Source: Lachnospiraceae bacterium UBA2734
GTDB taxonomy: Bacteria > Bacillota > Clostridia > Lachnospirales > Lachnospiraceae
DNA length: 10,399 nucleotides
Direction: 5' to 3'
Assembly (NCBI GenBank): GCA_002353635.1
Contig: DEKA01000016.1
Location: 1-10,399 of the forward strand
In this document: one piece after another, positions 1 through 6,458 of the stretch
Layout: every line of letters begins with the position of its first letter
Numbering within the stretch: the first letter of the stretch is position 1
The notes under the pieces: model-generated
Seen by the model: only the letters and a program-made list of their open reading frames with translations
What the model was told of the DNA's origin: nothing
The model's database searches: none
Position numbers and translations under genes: made by a program

Positions 1-417
1 GATGCCGATGTCGACGGCGCGCACATCAGCACGCTCCTGCTCACACTCTTTTACCGCTTCATGCCGGATCTGATCTACGAGGGGCATGTCTATGTGGCCA
101 TGCCGCCCCTCTACAAGGTCGTTCCTCAGAAGAAGGGGGAAGAGGGCGAGTACCTCTACGACGATGCAGCTCTTGCCAGATACAGAAAGACGCATAAGGG
201 CGGCTTTACCCTGCAGAGATACAAGGGACTTGGCGAGATGGACCCGCAGCAGCTGTGGGAGACGACGCTGGATCCCGAGAGGAGGAGGCTAAGGCTCGTG
301 CAGATCGAGGACGGCCGCATGGCCTCTGAGATGACAGGTCTTCTTATGGGAACCGACGTGCCGCCGAGGCGCGATTTTATCCACGCACATGCAAAGGATG
401 CAGAGCTCGATGTCTGA
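1..417 (+). CDS. parE: DNA topoisomerase IV subunit B (ParE), C-terminal part
   Basis: This is the last 138 codons of a type IIA topoisomerase B subunit, cut by the window start and open in frame from base 1. ParE provides the ATPase and TOPRIM parts of topoisomerase IV, which unlinks daughter chromosomes using the ParC subunit encoded next. The visible part begins with the metal-binding TOPRIM motif DADVDGAH (residues 1-8 of the fragment), followed by the conserved LQRYKGLGEM and QLWETTLDP segments and the terminal LMGTDVPPRRDFI block shared by GyrB and ParE. I call it ParE rather than GyrB because the VYVAMPPLYKV context and the DAELDV ending resemble the clostridial ParE-type paralogue, and because its partner lacks a clear GyrA box. 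GyrB remains possible. The stop TGA is at 415-417, and the next gene of the pair follows after 186 bases. Confidence 0.93.
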   Translation, partial: DADVDGAHISTLLLTLFYRFMPDLIYEGHVYVAMPPLYKVVPQKKGEEGEYLYDDAALARYRKTHKGGFTLQRYKGLGEMDPQQLWETTLDPERRRLRLVQIEDGRMASEMTGLLMGTDVPPRRDFIHAHAKDAELDV

Positions 418-553
418 GGAAGTTCCCAACACGGAACAGATAAGAAACGGGATACTGTACAGAGAATTCAGGAAGGAGCTCTGGACACCTGCACCTGGAA
501 ATTGCGGCGCATTTTGGAGCGTTCCAGGACGTGGTGCTGAGCAGATCCTGTGA
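410..553 (+). CDS. Possible 47-aa small ORF between parE and parC
   Basis: An ATG at 410 overlaps the last eight bases of parE in another frame and opens 47 codons to a TGA at 551-553. The predicted peptide begins MSEEVPNTEQIRNG and ends GRGAEQIL. I recognise no family, signal peptide or membrane segment. A possible ribosome site, AAAGGA at 393-398, lies 11 bases upstream, slightly far. The stop forms a GTGA junction with the GTG at 550, an in-frame upstream start for parC, so translation could pass from parE through this ORF to parC. It may equally be chance open sequence in a leader region. Nothing beyond position and the overlaps supports it. Confidence 0.2.
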   Translation: MSEEVPNTEQIRNGILYREFRKELWTPAPGNCGAFWSVPGRGAEQIL

Positions 554-562
554 TTCAGGAAG

Positions 563-588
563 GCAGCGGCACAGATTCTGCCGCCTGC
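563..588 (+). promoter_or_regulatory. Hairpin in the leader just before parC
   Basis: GCAGCGGCA (563-571) pairs with TGCCGC-c-TGC (579-588) with one bulged C, giving nine pairs around a seven-base loop, CAGATTC. The hairpin ends 15 bases before the ATG at 604. The following AGAGTTTTATT has too short and late a T-run for a convincing terminator. It could affect ribosome access to parC or mark an RNA processing point. No role is shown by the sequence alone. Confidence 0.3.
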
Positions 589-603
589 GCAGAGTTTTAT
601 TAC

Positions 604-2880
604 ATGGCAGATAAGAAAAAGACGGCCGCAGAGCCGGCCGAGGAACATATTATCAAAACCGAATACGCGGAGCTGATGCAGAAATCCTACATCGACTACG
701 CGATGAGCGTCATTATCGCAAGAGCGCTGCCGGATGTGCGGGATGGGTTAAAGCCCGTGCAGAGGCGCACGCTCTACGACATGCAGCAGCTGGGCATCTT
801 TCATGATCGCCCATACAGAAAGAGCGCGCGCATCGTCGGAGATACAATGGGCAAATACCATCCCCACGGCGACAGCTCAATCTACGACAGCCTTGTGGTG
901 ATGGCCCAGGACTTCAAGAAGACGCTTCCGCTCGTCGACGGACACGGAAACTTTGGCACGATTGAGGGAGACTCCCCTGCTGCCATGCGTTACACGGAGG
1001 CGAGGCTCCAGAAGGTGACCGAGGAGACGATGCTCGCAGATTTGGACCGGGATGTTGTCGACTTCATTCCGAACTTCGATGAGACGGAGAAGGAGCCCGA
1101 AGTTCTGCCGTGCATGATCCCGAACTTTCTCATCAATGGCTCGGAGGGTATTGCGGTCGGCATGGCGACATCGACTCCTACGCACAACCCGGGTGAAGCC
1201 ATAGATGCGGAGCTGGCCTACCTCGACAATCCGGACATCACGACAGAGGAGCTGCTGCAGTACATGCCGGGGCCTGATTTTCCGACAGGAGGCGTCATCG
1301 TCAACAAGAGCGATCTTCTGCAGATCTATGAAACCGGAACCGGAAAGATACGGATCCGCGGCCGCATGAACGTAGAAAAGGGAAGGGCCGGCAGAATCAA
1401 CCTCGTGATCACGGAAATTCCGTACACGATGATCGGCGCCGGCATTGCGAAATTCCTGCAGGATGTCGCGGCGCTCTCCGAATCCAAAGAGACAAACGAC
1501 ATTGTCGACATCAGCAACCAGTCCTCCAAGGAGGGCATCCGCATTGTCATAGAACTGCGCAGGGACACGGACGTGGAGAACTTCAAGGCGCTTCTTCTGA
1601 AGAAGACGAAGCTCCTCGACACCTTCGGCGTCAACATGCTGGCGATCCGGGACGGCCGTCCGGAGACGCTTGGACTTAAAGATATTCTGAAGGCAAATGT
1701 TGATTTCGCCTTTCAGGTCACGAGAAGAAAATATACAAATCTCCTGCAGGCGGAGCAGGACAGGCGCGAGATCCAGGAGGGCCTCATCAAGGCCGTCAAT
1801 GTCATCGATCTCGTGATCGAGATCCTTCGCGGCTCCAAGTCGCGCGAGCAGGCAAAAAAGTGCCTTGTGCAGGGCATCACAGAGGGAATACACTTCAAGT
1901 CGAAGAATTCCGCCGCCATGGCTGCACAGCTCTCCTTCACGGAGCGGCAGGCGGATGCTATCCTGAACATGCGCCTGTACAAGCTGATCGGACTCGAGTT
2001 GGATGCGCTGATCAAAGAGCATGAGACAACTGTCGCGAATATTTACCGCTACGAGGACATTCTCGAGGAGAGATCGTCCATGACGAGAGTCATAAGGGCG
2101 CAGCTTCTTGCTTTCCGGAAGGCTTACAGCAAACCCAGAAGGACGGAGCTGATCGATGAGGAAGCGGCCGTCTATGTCCCGAGGCAGGAGCAGGAAATGA
2201 GCGTCATGTTCCTCATGGACCGCTTCGGCTATGCCAAGACCATCGACCTGCCCACTTATGAGAAGAACAAGGAAACAGTGGATTCCGAGTGCCGCTTCAG
2301 CTTCGTCTGCAAGAACACCGGAAAGATTTGTCTGTTCACAGATACGGGCGTGCTCTATACCGTAAAGGTTCAGGACATGCCGCTGGCGAAGATGAAGGAC
2401 AAGGGCGTGCCGATCGACAACATCAGTCAGTTCGACTCGGCGAAGGAGAATATCGTCTATGCGACGAGCCAGAGTGAACTGAACCTGTATCGGATCATGT
2501 TCGTGACCGCAAAGGGCCTCATTAAGCTCGTCGACGGCGGCGAGTTCGATGTGACAAGGCAGTCCGTCGCCGCAACGAAGCTTGATGACGGCGACAGAGT
2601 GGTCGGTGTCCATGGCATCATCGACCAGCAGGCCGTGGTTCTGCGCACGAAGAACGGACTGTTCCTTCGTTTCCCCGTTGAGGAGATCCCTATGCAGAAG
2701 AAAAATGCAAGGGGTGTCATCGCGATCCGCCTCTCCAAGGAGGATGAGGTCGAAGAGGCCTATGTGATCAATGCGATGCAGAGCAATGTCATCGAATATG
2801 AGGGAAGAAAGATCGACCTGAATCATCTGCGCAAATCCTCGCGCGGTGGCAGAGGATCATCTGTAAAGCACGATATATAA
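604..2880 (+). CDS. parC: DNA topoisomerase IV subunit A (ParC)
   Basis: The 758-aa protein is the DNA breaking and rejoining subunit of topoisomerase IV, acting with ParE to decatenate replicated chromosomes in the cytoplasm. The N-terminal winged-helix region holds the active-site tyrosine, Y130 in AAMRYTEARL, after R129. The quinolone-contact stretch YHPHGDSSIYD (residues 85-95) has the drug-sensitive type residues S91 and D95, equivalent to GyrA S83 and D87. A coiled-coil and tower region follows, then from about residue 500 a beta-pinwheel C-terminal domain with repeats such as FLMDRFGYAKTI and NARGVIAIRL. No canonical GyrA box (QRRGGKG) is visible, only a degenerate KMKDKGVP segment, which argues for ParC over GyrA. 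The start is uncertain: MADKKK at ATG 604 resembles relatives but has no good ribosome site, while the frame also extends to a GTG at 550 that touches a small ORF. Confidence 0.93.
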   Translation: MADKKKTAAEPAEEHIIKTEYAELMQKSYIDYAMSVIIARALPDVRDGLKPVQRRTLYDMQQLGIFHDRPYRKSARIVGDTMGKYHPHGDSSIYDSLVVMAQDFKKTLPLVDGHGNFGTIEGDSPAAMRYTEARLQKVTEETMLADLDRDVVDFIPNFDETEKEPEVLPCMIPNFLINGSEGIAVGMATSTPTHNPGEAIDAELAYLDNPDITTEELLQYMPGPDFPTGGVIVNKSDLLQIYETGTGKIRIRGRMNVEKGRAGRINLVITEIPYTMIGAGIAKFLQDVAALSESKETNDIVDISNQSSKEGIRIVIELRRDTDVENFKALLLKKTKLLDTFGVNMLAIRDGRPETLGLKDILKANVDFAFQVTRRKYTNLLQAEQDRREIQEGLIKAVNVIDLVIEILRGSKSREQAKKCLVQGITEGIHFKSKNSAAMAAQLSFTERQADAILNMRLYKLIGLELDALIKEHETTVANIYRYEDILEERSSMTRVIRAQLLAFRKAYSKPRRTELIDEEAAVYVPRQEQEMSVMFLMDRFGYAKTIDLPTYEKNKETVDSECRFSFVCKNTGKICLFTDTGVLYTVKVQDMPLAKMKDKGVPIDNISQFDSAKENIVYATSQSELNLYRIMFVTAKGLIKLVDGGEFDVTRQSVAATKLDDGDRVVGVHGIIDQQAVVLRTKNGLFLRFPVEEIPMQKKNARGVIAIRLSKEDEVEEAYVINAMQSNVIEYEGRKIDLNHLRKSSRGGRGSSVKHDI

Positions 2881-2901
2881 AGCAGCCGGAATGCGGCACG
2901 G

Positions 2902-2907
2902 AAAGGA
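2902..2907 (+). promoter_or_regulatory. Ribosome binding site that sets the rsmD start
   Basis: AAAGGA lies four bases before the ATG at 2912 and only one base before the ATG at 2909. Its position favours 2912, giving the family-typical N-terminus MRVIAG, over the further upstream in-frame ATG at 2891. Confidence 0.6.
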
Positions 2908-2911
2908 AATG

Positions 2912-3469
2912 ATGAGAGTAATCGCAGGCACAGCCAGAAGAATGCAGTTGGAGACGCCCAGCGGAATGGACACAAGACCTACGCAGGACATTATCAAGGA
3001 GACCCTTTTTAATATCATTCAGTTTGACGTGCCGGGTTCTGTATTCCTCGATCTGTGCGCGGGCTCCGGCAGCATCGGAATCGAGGCACTCTCGCGCGGC
3101 GCAAAGAGGGCATATCTCGTGGAGAACGGGAGAGAGGCGGCAGCCTGCATTCAGAAGAATCTCCACAAGACGCATTTTGAGGAGAGCGGCGTTCTTCTGA
3201 GAATGGATGTGCTGAATGCACTGCACCATATCAGCGAGAAAAGAGCAGACATCATTTATCTGGATCCGCCGTATGCATCCGATACCTGTCGGGAAGTGCT
3301 GCAAGAGCTCGATCATGCGCCTTACGTGACCGCAGAAACGCTTATCATTGCGGAGACTTCTCTTGACAGTGATTTTTCCTTCCTGGATGCGACCGGACTG
3401 CAGATTGTGCGGGAGAAGGATTACCGCTCGCAGCGGCATCTCTTCATCCGCAGAAGGCCGGCGCAGTAA
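2912..3469 (+). CDS. rsmD: 16S rRNA (guanine-N2)-methyltransferase RsmD
   Basis: This 185-aa protein matches the RsmD family, which transfers a methyl group from S-adenosylmethionine to N2 of G966 (E. coli numbering) in 16S rRNA on the assembling 30S subunit. It begins MRVIAG as relatives do. The SAM-binding Rossmann motif is at residues 47-64 (DLCAGSGSIGIEALSRGA), and the catalytic DPPY motif, typical of amino-methyltransferases, is at 118-121 within IIYLDPPY. The length equals that of Gram-positive RsmD proteins. The gene begins 31 bases after parC with no terminator between them, and coaD follows after 34 bases. An rsmD-coaD pair is a widespread arrangement in Firmicutes, which supports the call. 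Start ATG 2912 was chosen over 2891 and 2909 from the ribosome site and the conserved N-terminus. Confidence 0.95.
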   Translation: MRVIAGTARRMQLETPSGMDTRPTQDIIKETLFNIIQFDVPGSVFLDLCAGSGSIGIEALSRGAKRAYLVENGREAAACIQKNLHKTHFEESGVLLRMDVLNALHHISEKRADIIYLDPPYASDTCREVLQELDHAPYVTAETLIIAETSLDSDFSFLDATGLQIVREKDYRSQRHLFIRRRPAQ

Positions 3470-3503
3470 CGCCAGCTCCTGATCCGGCAGAAAGAAGGTT
3501 TTT

Positions 3504-4022
3504 ATGATCAGAGCAATTTACCCCGGCAGTTTTGATCCTGTGACGTACGGGCATATCGATGTCATCAAGCGCTCCGCAAAGATGTTCGATGAGGTCATCG
3601 TCTGCGTGATGTACAACCATGAGAAGAAGGGGTCGTTGTTTTCAGCAGATGAGCGTGTTAAAATGTTACAGACTGTGACTGCGGACATTCCCAATGTCCG
3701 CGTGGACTCGTATTACGGGCTGTTGGTAGATTACGCCAGGAAGGTGGGGGCACACGTCTCGATCAGGGGACTGCGGGCCGTCACCGATTTTGAGTACGAA
3801 CTGCAGATTGCACAGACGAACAGGCTCCTCTCGGGCGGCAATGTGGACACTGTCTTTCTGACGACGAGCCTTGAATATGCTTCGCTCAGTTCGTCGAGTG
3901 TGCGCGAGATTGCCTCCTTTGGAGGAGACATCAGCGTGTGCGTTCCGCCTGTAATCGAGAAGCTCGTGAAGGAGCGCTATAAAGAGCTGGCGCTGGCCGG
4001 AGGAAAAGATGAGCAGCAATAA
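3504..4022 (+). CDS. coaD: Phosphopantetheine adenylyltransferase CoaD
   Basis: CoaD joins 4'-phosphopantetheine and ATP to give dephospho-CoA and pyrophosphate, the penultimate step of coenzyme A synthesis. The 172-aa protein shows the nucleotidyltransferase signatures in order: PGSFDP (residues 7-12), the TYGH motif at 14-17 with catalytic His17, the substrate-binding RGLR at 88-91 followed by DFEYELQIAQ, and the SSSSVRE segment at 129-135 equivalent to ISSTxVR. A purine-rich ribosome site (AAAGAAGG, 3491-3498) precedes the ATG at 3504. It is roughly ten residues longer than many CoaD proteins because its last codons run into the next gene, which begins at 4009, a 14-base overlap in a different frame. 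This suggests co-translation with the downstream coiled-coil protein. Confidence 0.97.
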   Translation: MIRAIYPGSFDPVTYGHIDVIKRSAKMFDEVIVCVMYNHEKKGSLFSADERVKMLQTVTADIPNVRVDSYYGLLVDYARKVGAHVSIRGLRAVTDFEYELQIAQTNRLLSGGNVDTVFLTTSLEYASLSSSSVREIASFGGDISVCVPPVIEKLVKERYKELALAGGKDEQQ

Positions 4023-4923
4023 AATCGACAACAAGATCGATGAGATAGAAGATTTTCTGCAGTCCTGCAAGTACAAGCCTCTCTCCAAGGAGTATATCCT
4101 TGTCAACAGAGAGAGAATTGATGCCCTCATGGAGGAGCTGCGGGAGTGTGTTCCTGATGAGATCGAGAGATACAAGGAAGTGCTCAGCCAGAAGGACCGC
4201 ATTTTTGCCGATGCAAAGGCGAAGGCACAGTCCCTCATCAAGCGGGCAACTGATCAGATGAACGAGCAGATCAACCAGGAGAGCGTAGTCAAGCAGGCGT
4301 ATGAGCAGGCCAACCAGCTGGTACAGGCGGCGAATGCGCAGGCCCAGGAGACGACGCAGAGGGCGAGTGCCGAGGCCGACGAGATGCTGCAGAGCGCGAA
4401 TGCACAGGCTCAGCAGATCCTTGCACAGGCGCAGATGCAGGCCCAGCAGATGGTGGATGACGCACAGATGCAGGCTCAGGGCATTGTCGATGGCGCATCC
4501 AGCCAGGTGTCGGACTACAACACAAGAGCGCAGAGCTACCTCGAGGAGATGCTTGCACACCTGGAGACGCTGACAAAGTCTGTTATCACAGATACGAATT
4601 CCACGTTCCAGGGATATCTGAGCAACATGAATTCTTATCTGCAGACAGTGCAGCAGGACCGCAATTCCCTTGTGCAGCAGCGGCTGCAGGCGGAGCAGGA
4701 CAGAGCAAGGGCTGCGCAGCAGGCCGCACAGCAGCAGGCAGATGGCTACGCCGCACAGGACGGAACGCAGCGCGGGCAAAATGGCACACAGCCTGTGCAG
4801 GATGGTGCGGATGGACAGGATGGCGGCGCCGGAATGCAGGATTACCAGGACTATCAGGGCGGCTATCCGCAGAATCAGGAGCAATCCGGCTACCAGGGCA
4901 GGCAGCCCGGCCAAAGGGCGTAA
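4009..4923 (+). CDS. Coiled-coil, ATPase-like protein with an 11-residue repeat
   Basis: The 304-aa protein starts inside the end of coaD behind a strong GGAGGA (3999-4004). No signal peptide or membrane segment is visible. Residues 1-65 form a conserved-looking head (IDEIEDFLQSCKYKPLS, then ILVNRERIDALMEELR), resembling the N-terminus of clostridial proteins found next to coaD that are often loosely labelled 'ATPase' or V-type ATPase subunit H-like. I see no Walker motif, so ATPase activity is not supported. Residues 66-184 are an Ala/Gln-rich helix with eight perfect 11-residue repeats. Residues 185-235 look helical, and 236-304 form a Gln/Gly/Asp/Tyr-rich, probably disordered tail. The long helix and head are reminiscent of DivIVA/GpsB-like or other structural proteins, but that is inference. 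Function is unknown. A hairpin lies about 80 bases after the stop. Confidence 0.85.
   Translation: MSSNKIDNKIDEIEDFLQSCKYKPLSKEYILVNRERIDALMEELRECVPDEIERYKEVLSQKDRIFADAKAKAQSLIKRATDQMNEQINQESVVKQAYEQANQLVQAANAQAQETTQRASAEADEMLQSANAQAQQILAQAQMQAQQMVDDAQMQAQGIVDGASSQVSDYNTRAQSYLEEMLAHLETLTKSVITDTNSTFQGYLSNMNSYLQTVQQDRNSLVQQRLQAEQDRARAAQQAAQQQADGYAAQDGTQRGQNGTQPVQDGADGQDGGAGMQDYQDYQGGYPQNQEQSGYQGRQPGQRA
4297..4560 (+). repeat. Eight tandem 33-base (11-residue) coding repeats
   Basis: Residues 97-184 of the coiled-coil protein divide without gaps into eight 11-residue units, seven beginning with Ala-Xaa-X-(Gln/Glu/Tyr)-like patterns and all beginning with Ala, for example ANAQAQQILAQ, AQMQAQQMVDD and AQMQAQGIVDG. 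The units at 4429-4461 and 4462-4494 are also alike in DNA. An 11-residue period is the hendecad pattern of a nearly straight or right-handed coiled coil. The register breaks upstream, where ATDQMNEQINQ is followed by a six-residue segment. Confidence 0.8.
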
Positions 4924-5005
4924 GAATGGCATCGCCTGCATCCCAGGAAACTCAGGGTTTTGAGACAAGGTGCCGAAAAGATACTGGAATATCGATCTGA
5001 CTGAC

Positions 5006-5038
5006 AGGACGGGGGGCGGAATGCTTCCCGTCCTTATT
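5006..5038 (+). terminator. Strong hairpin upstream of the MATE gene; possible terminator or attenuator
   Basis: AGGACGGGGGGC (5006-5017) can pair with GCTTCCCGTCCT (5023-5034) over 12 positions (ten Watson-Crick, two G-U) around the loop GGAAT. The tail is TATT, a short T stretch, so it is a weak match to a Rho-independent terminator. It lies 82 bases after the coiled-coil gene and 29 bases before the probable MATE start. It could end the parE-to-coiled-coil transcript, reduce read-through, or protect an mRNA end. The rest of the 4924-5063 gap shows no convincing promoter. Confidence 0.45.
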
Positions 5039-5050
5039 GATGTCTGGAAT

Positions 5051-5058
5051 AAGGGGGG
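5051..5058 (+). promoter_or_regulatory. Ribosome binding site favouring TTG 5064 for the MATE gene
   Basis: AAGGGGGG sits five bases before TTG 5064. The in-frame ATG at 5040 lies upstream of this site and has no ribosome site at normal spacing, and ATG 5121 has none either. This makes TTG the best-supported start. Confidence 0.55.
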
Positions 5059-5063
5059 ACAAC

Positions 5064-6458
5064 TTGAAGACAGGGAATACAGGAAGCGCTTTGCGCACAG
5101 GACAATCAAAAACCAAAGACATGACGCAGGGCCCCATTGTGAAGGAGTTGATTCTCTTTTCGCTCCCCCTGCTGCTCGGCAATATTTTCCAGCAGTTCTA
5201 CAGCACCGTGGACAGCATCGTGGTGGGCAATTTTGTGAGCGCCGAGGCACTGGCTGCCGTAACGATGACGAGCGTCGCTGTCAACACCCTTGTCGGTCTT
5301 TTTGTCGGCATGTCGACCGGCGCGAGTGTCGTGATCTCTCAGCGCTTTGGCGCAAAGGACGATGCAGGTCTTCGAAAGGCTGTGCACACATCTCTTCTTG
5401 CCACTTTTATTCTTGGTCTGTTCATGATGACCGTCGGCTATGCGGCAACGCCGGCGCTCCTTCGCATCATGCAGACGCCGGAGGATGTCTTTCCGCTGGC
5501 ACAGACGTACCTGCGCATCTATTTTCTGGGCATCGAGGGCCTTATGTTCTACAACATGACGTCCGCCGTGCTGCGGGCGGTCGGGGACTCAAGAAGACCT
5601 CTGTATTTTCTAATTGTAACGAGCCTTTTGAATGTGGTGCTCGATCTTGTCTTTGTTCTTGTCTTCAGGCAGGGCGTTGCGGGCGTAGCCTGTGCGACGG
5701 TCATCGCGCAGTTCGTATCGGCGGCGCTTGGTATGGCAGTTCTTATGAGGAGCCGTGAGAATTACGGCGTCCGCCTCAGAGAACTGAAAATAGATCCCGC
5801 ATCCCTCTATAAAATCATCTATATCGGCCTTCCGGCGGGACTGCAGATGGCGATCATCTCTTTTTCAAATGTATTCGTGCAGGGCTACATCAACGCCTTC
5901 GGAAGTGAGAGTGCTGCAGGATGGGGCGCCTATGGACGCGTCGATGCCTTTGTCATGCTGCCTCTGCAGAGCATTGCACTCGCTGTCACCACATTTACCG
6001 GGCAGAATGCAGGCGCCGGGAATGTGGAGAGAATAAGGCAGGGCGTCCGAAAATCCATTCTTCTTGGCATTACCCTGACCTATGCGATCTGTATTGCCGA
6101 ATTCATCGCCGCACCGACAATTGTCTCCTGGTTCAACAGCAAACCGGAGGTCATCCATTACGGGTCACTCTTTATCCGCCTGAACTGCCTCTTTGACGGC
6201 CTGTGCACCTCCAACCAGATCCACGCGTCGGCCCTTCGCGGCGTAGGGGATGCGAAGGCACCCATGTACATCATGATTTTTTCCTTTGTCATCTTCCGGC
6301 AGATCTACCTCTTTGTCTGCTCCCATGTCACTGACTCTATTGTGCCGATCTCTCTCGGGTACCCTATGGGATGGATTGTCTGCACGCTGATCATGGGCGT
6401 CTATTACCGCCGCTCCCACTGGGAGAGGCGGATCGGAAAGGGTATAATGGCATCATGA
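5064..6458 (+). CDS. MATE family efflux transporter
   Basis: With the TTG 5064 start the protein has 464 residues, a normal length for this family of Na+ or H+ driven multidrug and metabolite exporters in the cytoplasmic membrane. About 12 hydrophobic segments are visible in two similar halves. The halves share a duplicated motif: LRAVGDSRRP at residues 170-179 and LRGVGDAKAP at 391-400. Other family marks are KELILFSLPLLLGNIFQQ, GNFVSAEALAAV, ISQRFGAKD and FTGQNAGAGN (313-320). It resembles the DinF/YoeA-like branch more than NorM, a judgement from memory. The substrate cannot be told from sequence. A soluble, Thr/Ser/Lys-rich stretch of about 20 residues precedes the typical family start DMTQGPIVKEL, so ATG 5121 is a shorter alternative. 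Its stop overlaps the next start in an ATGA, indicating co-translation with the pseudouridine synthase. Confidence 0.93.
   Translation: MKTGNTGSALRTGQSKTKDMTQGPIVKELILFSLPLLLGNIFQQFYSTVDSIVVGNFVSAEALAAVTMTSVAVNTLVGLFVGMSTGASVVISQRFGAKDDAGLRKAVHTSLLATFILGLFMMTVGYAATPALLRIMQTPEDVFPLAQTYLRIYFLGIEGLMFYNMTSAVLRAVGDSRRPLYFLIVTSLLNVVLDLVFVLVFRQGVAGVACATVIAQFVSAALGMAVLMRSRENYGVRLRELKIDPASLYKIIYIGLPAGLQMAIISFSNVFVQGYINAFGSESAAGWGAYGRVDAFVMLPLQSIALAVTTFTGQNAGAGNVERIRQGVRKSILLGITLTYAICIAEFIAAPTIVSWFNSKPEVIHYGSLFIRLNCLFDGLCTSNQIHASALRGVGDAKAPMYIMIFSFVIFRQIYLFVCSHVTDSIVPISLGYPMGWIVCTLIMGVYYRRSHWERRIGKGIMAS

Noticed and set aside
877..2826. A 649-codon open frame on the - strand opposite parC
   Set aside because: The opposite strand is unmistakably parC, with all type IIA topoisomerase motifs. 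The antisense translation has no recognisable domain, and long antisense frames are a common by-product of codon bias.
4960..4990. Possible promoter before the MATE gene (TTGAGA then TGGAAT)
   Set aside because: The -10 match is poor and the spacing is 19 bases; no better -10 sits at 16-18 bases.
3931..5250. A 439-codon, Leu-rich open frame on the - strand
   Set aside because: It crosses coaD, the coiled-coil gene and the MATE start. Its Leu/His repeats are the mirror of the Ala/Gln hendecad codons on the + strand.
4970..5758. A 262-codon + strand frame overlapping the MATE gene
   Set aside because: The Cys/Arg/His-rich translation is a shifted frame of the well-supported MATE protein.
6443..6448. 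TATAAT just before the pseudouridine synthase start
   Set aside because: No -35 element lies at the right distance, it is inside the MATE coding end, and a start there would leave almost no leader.
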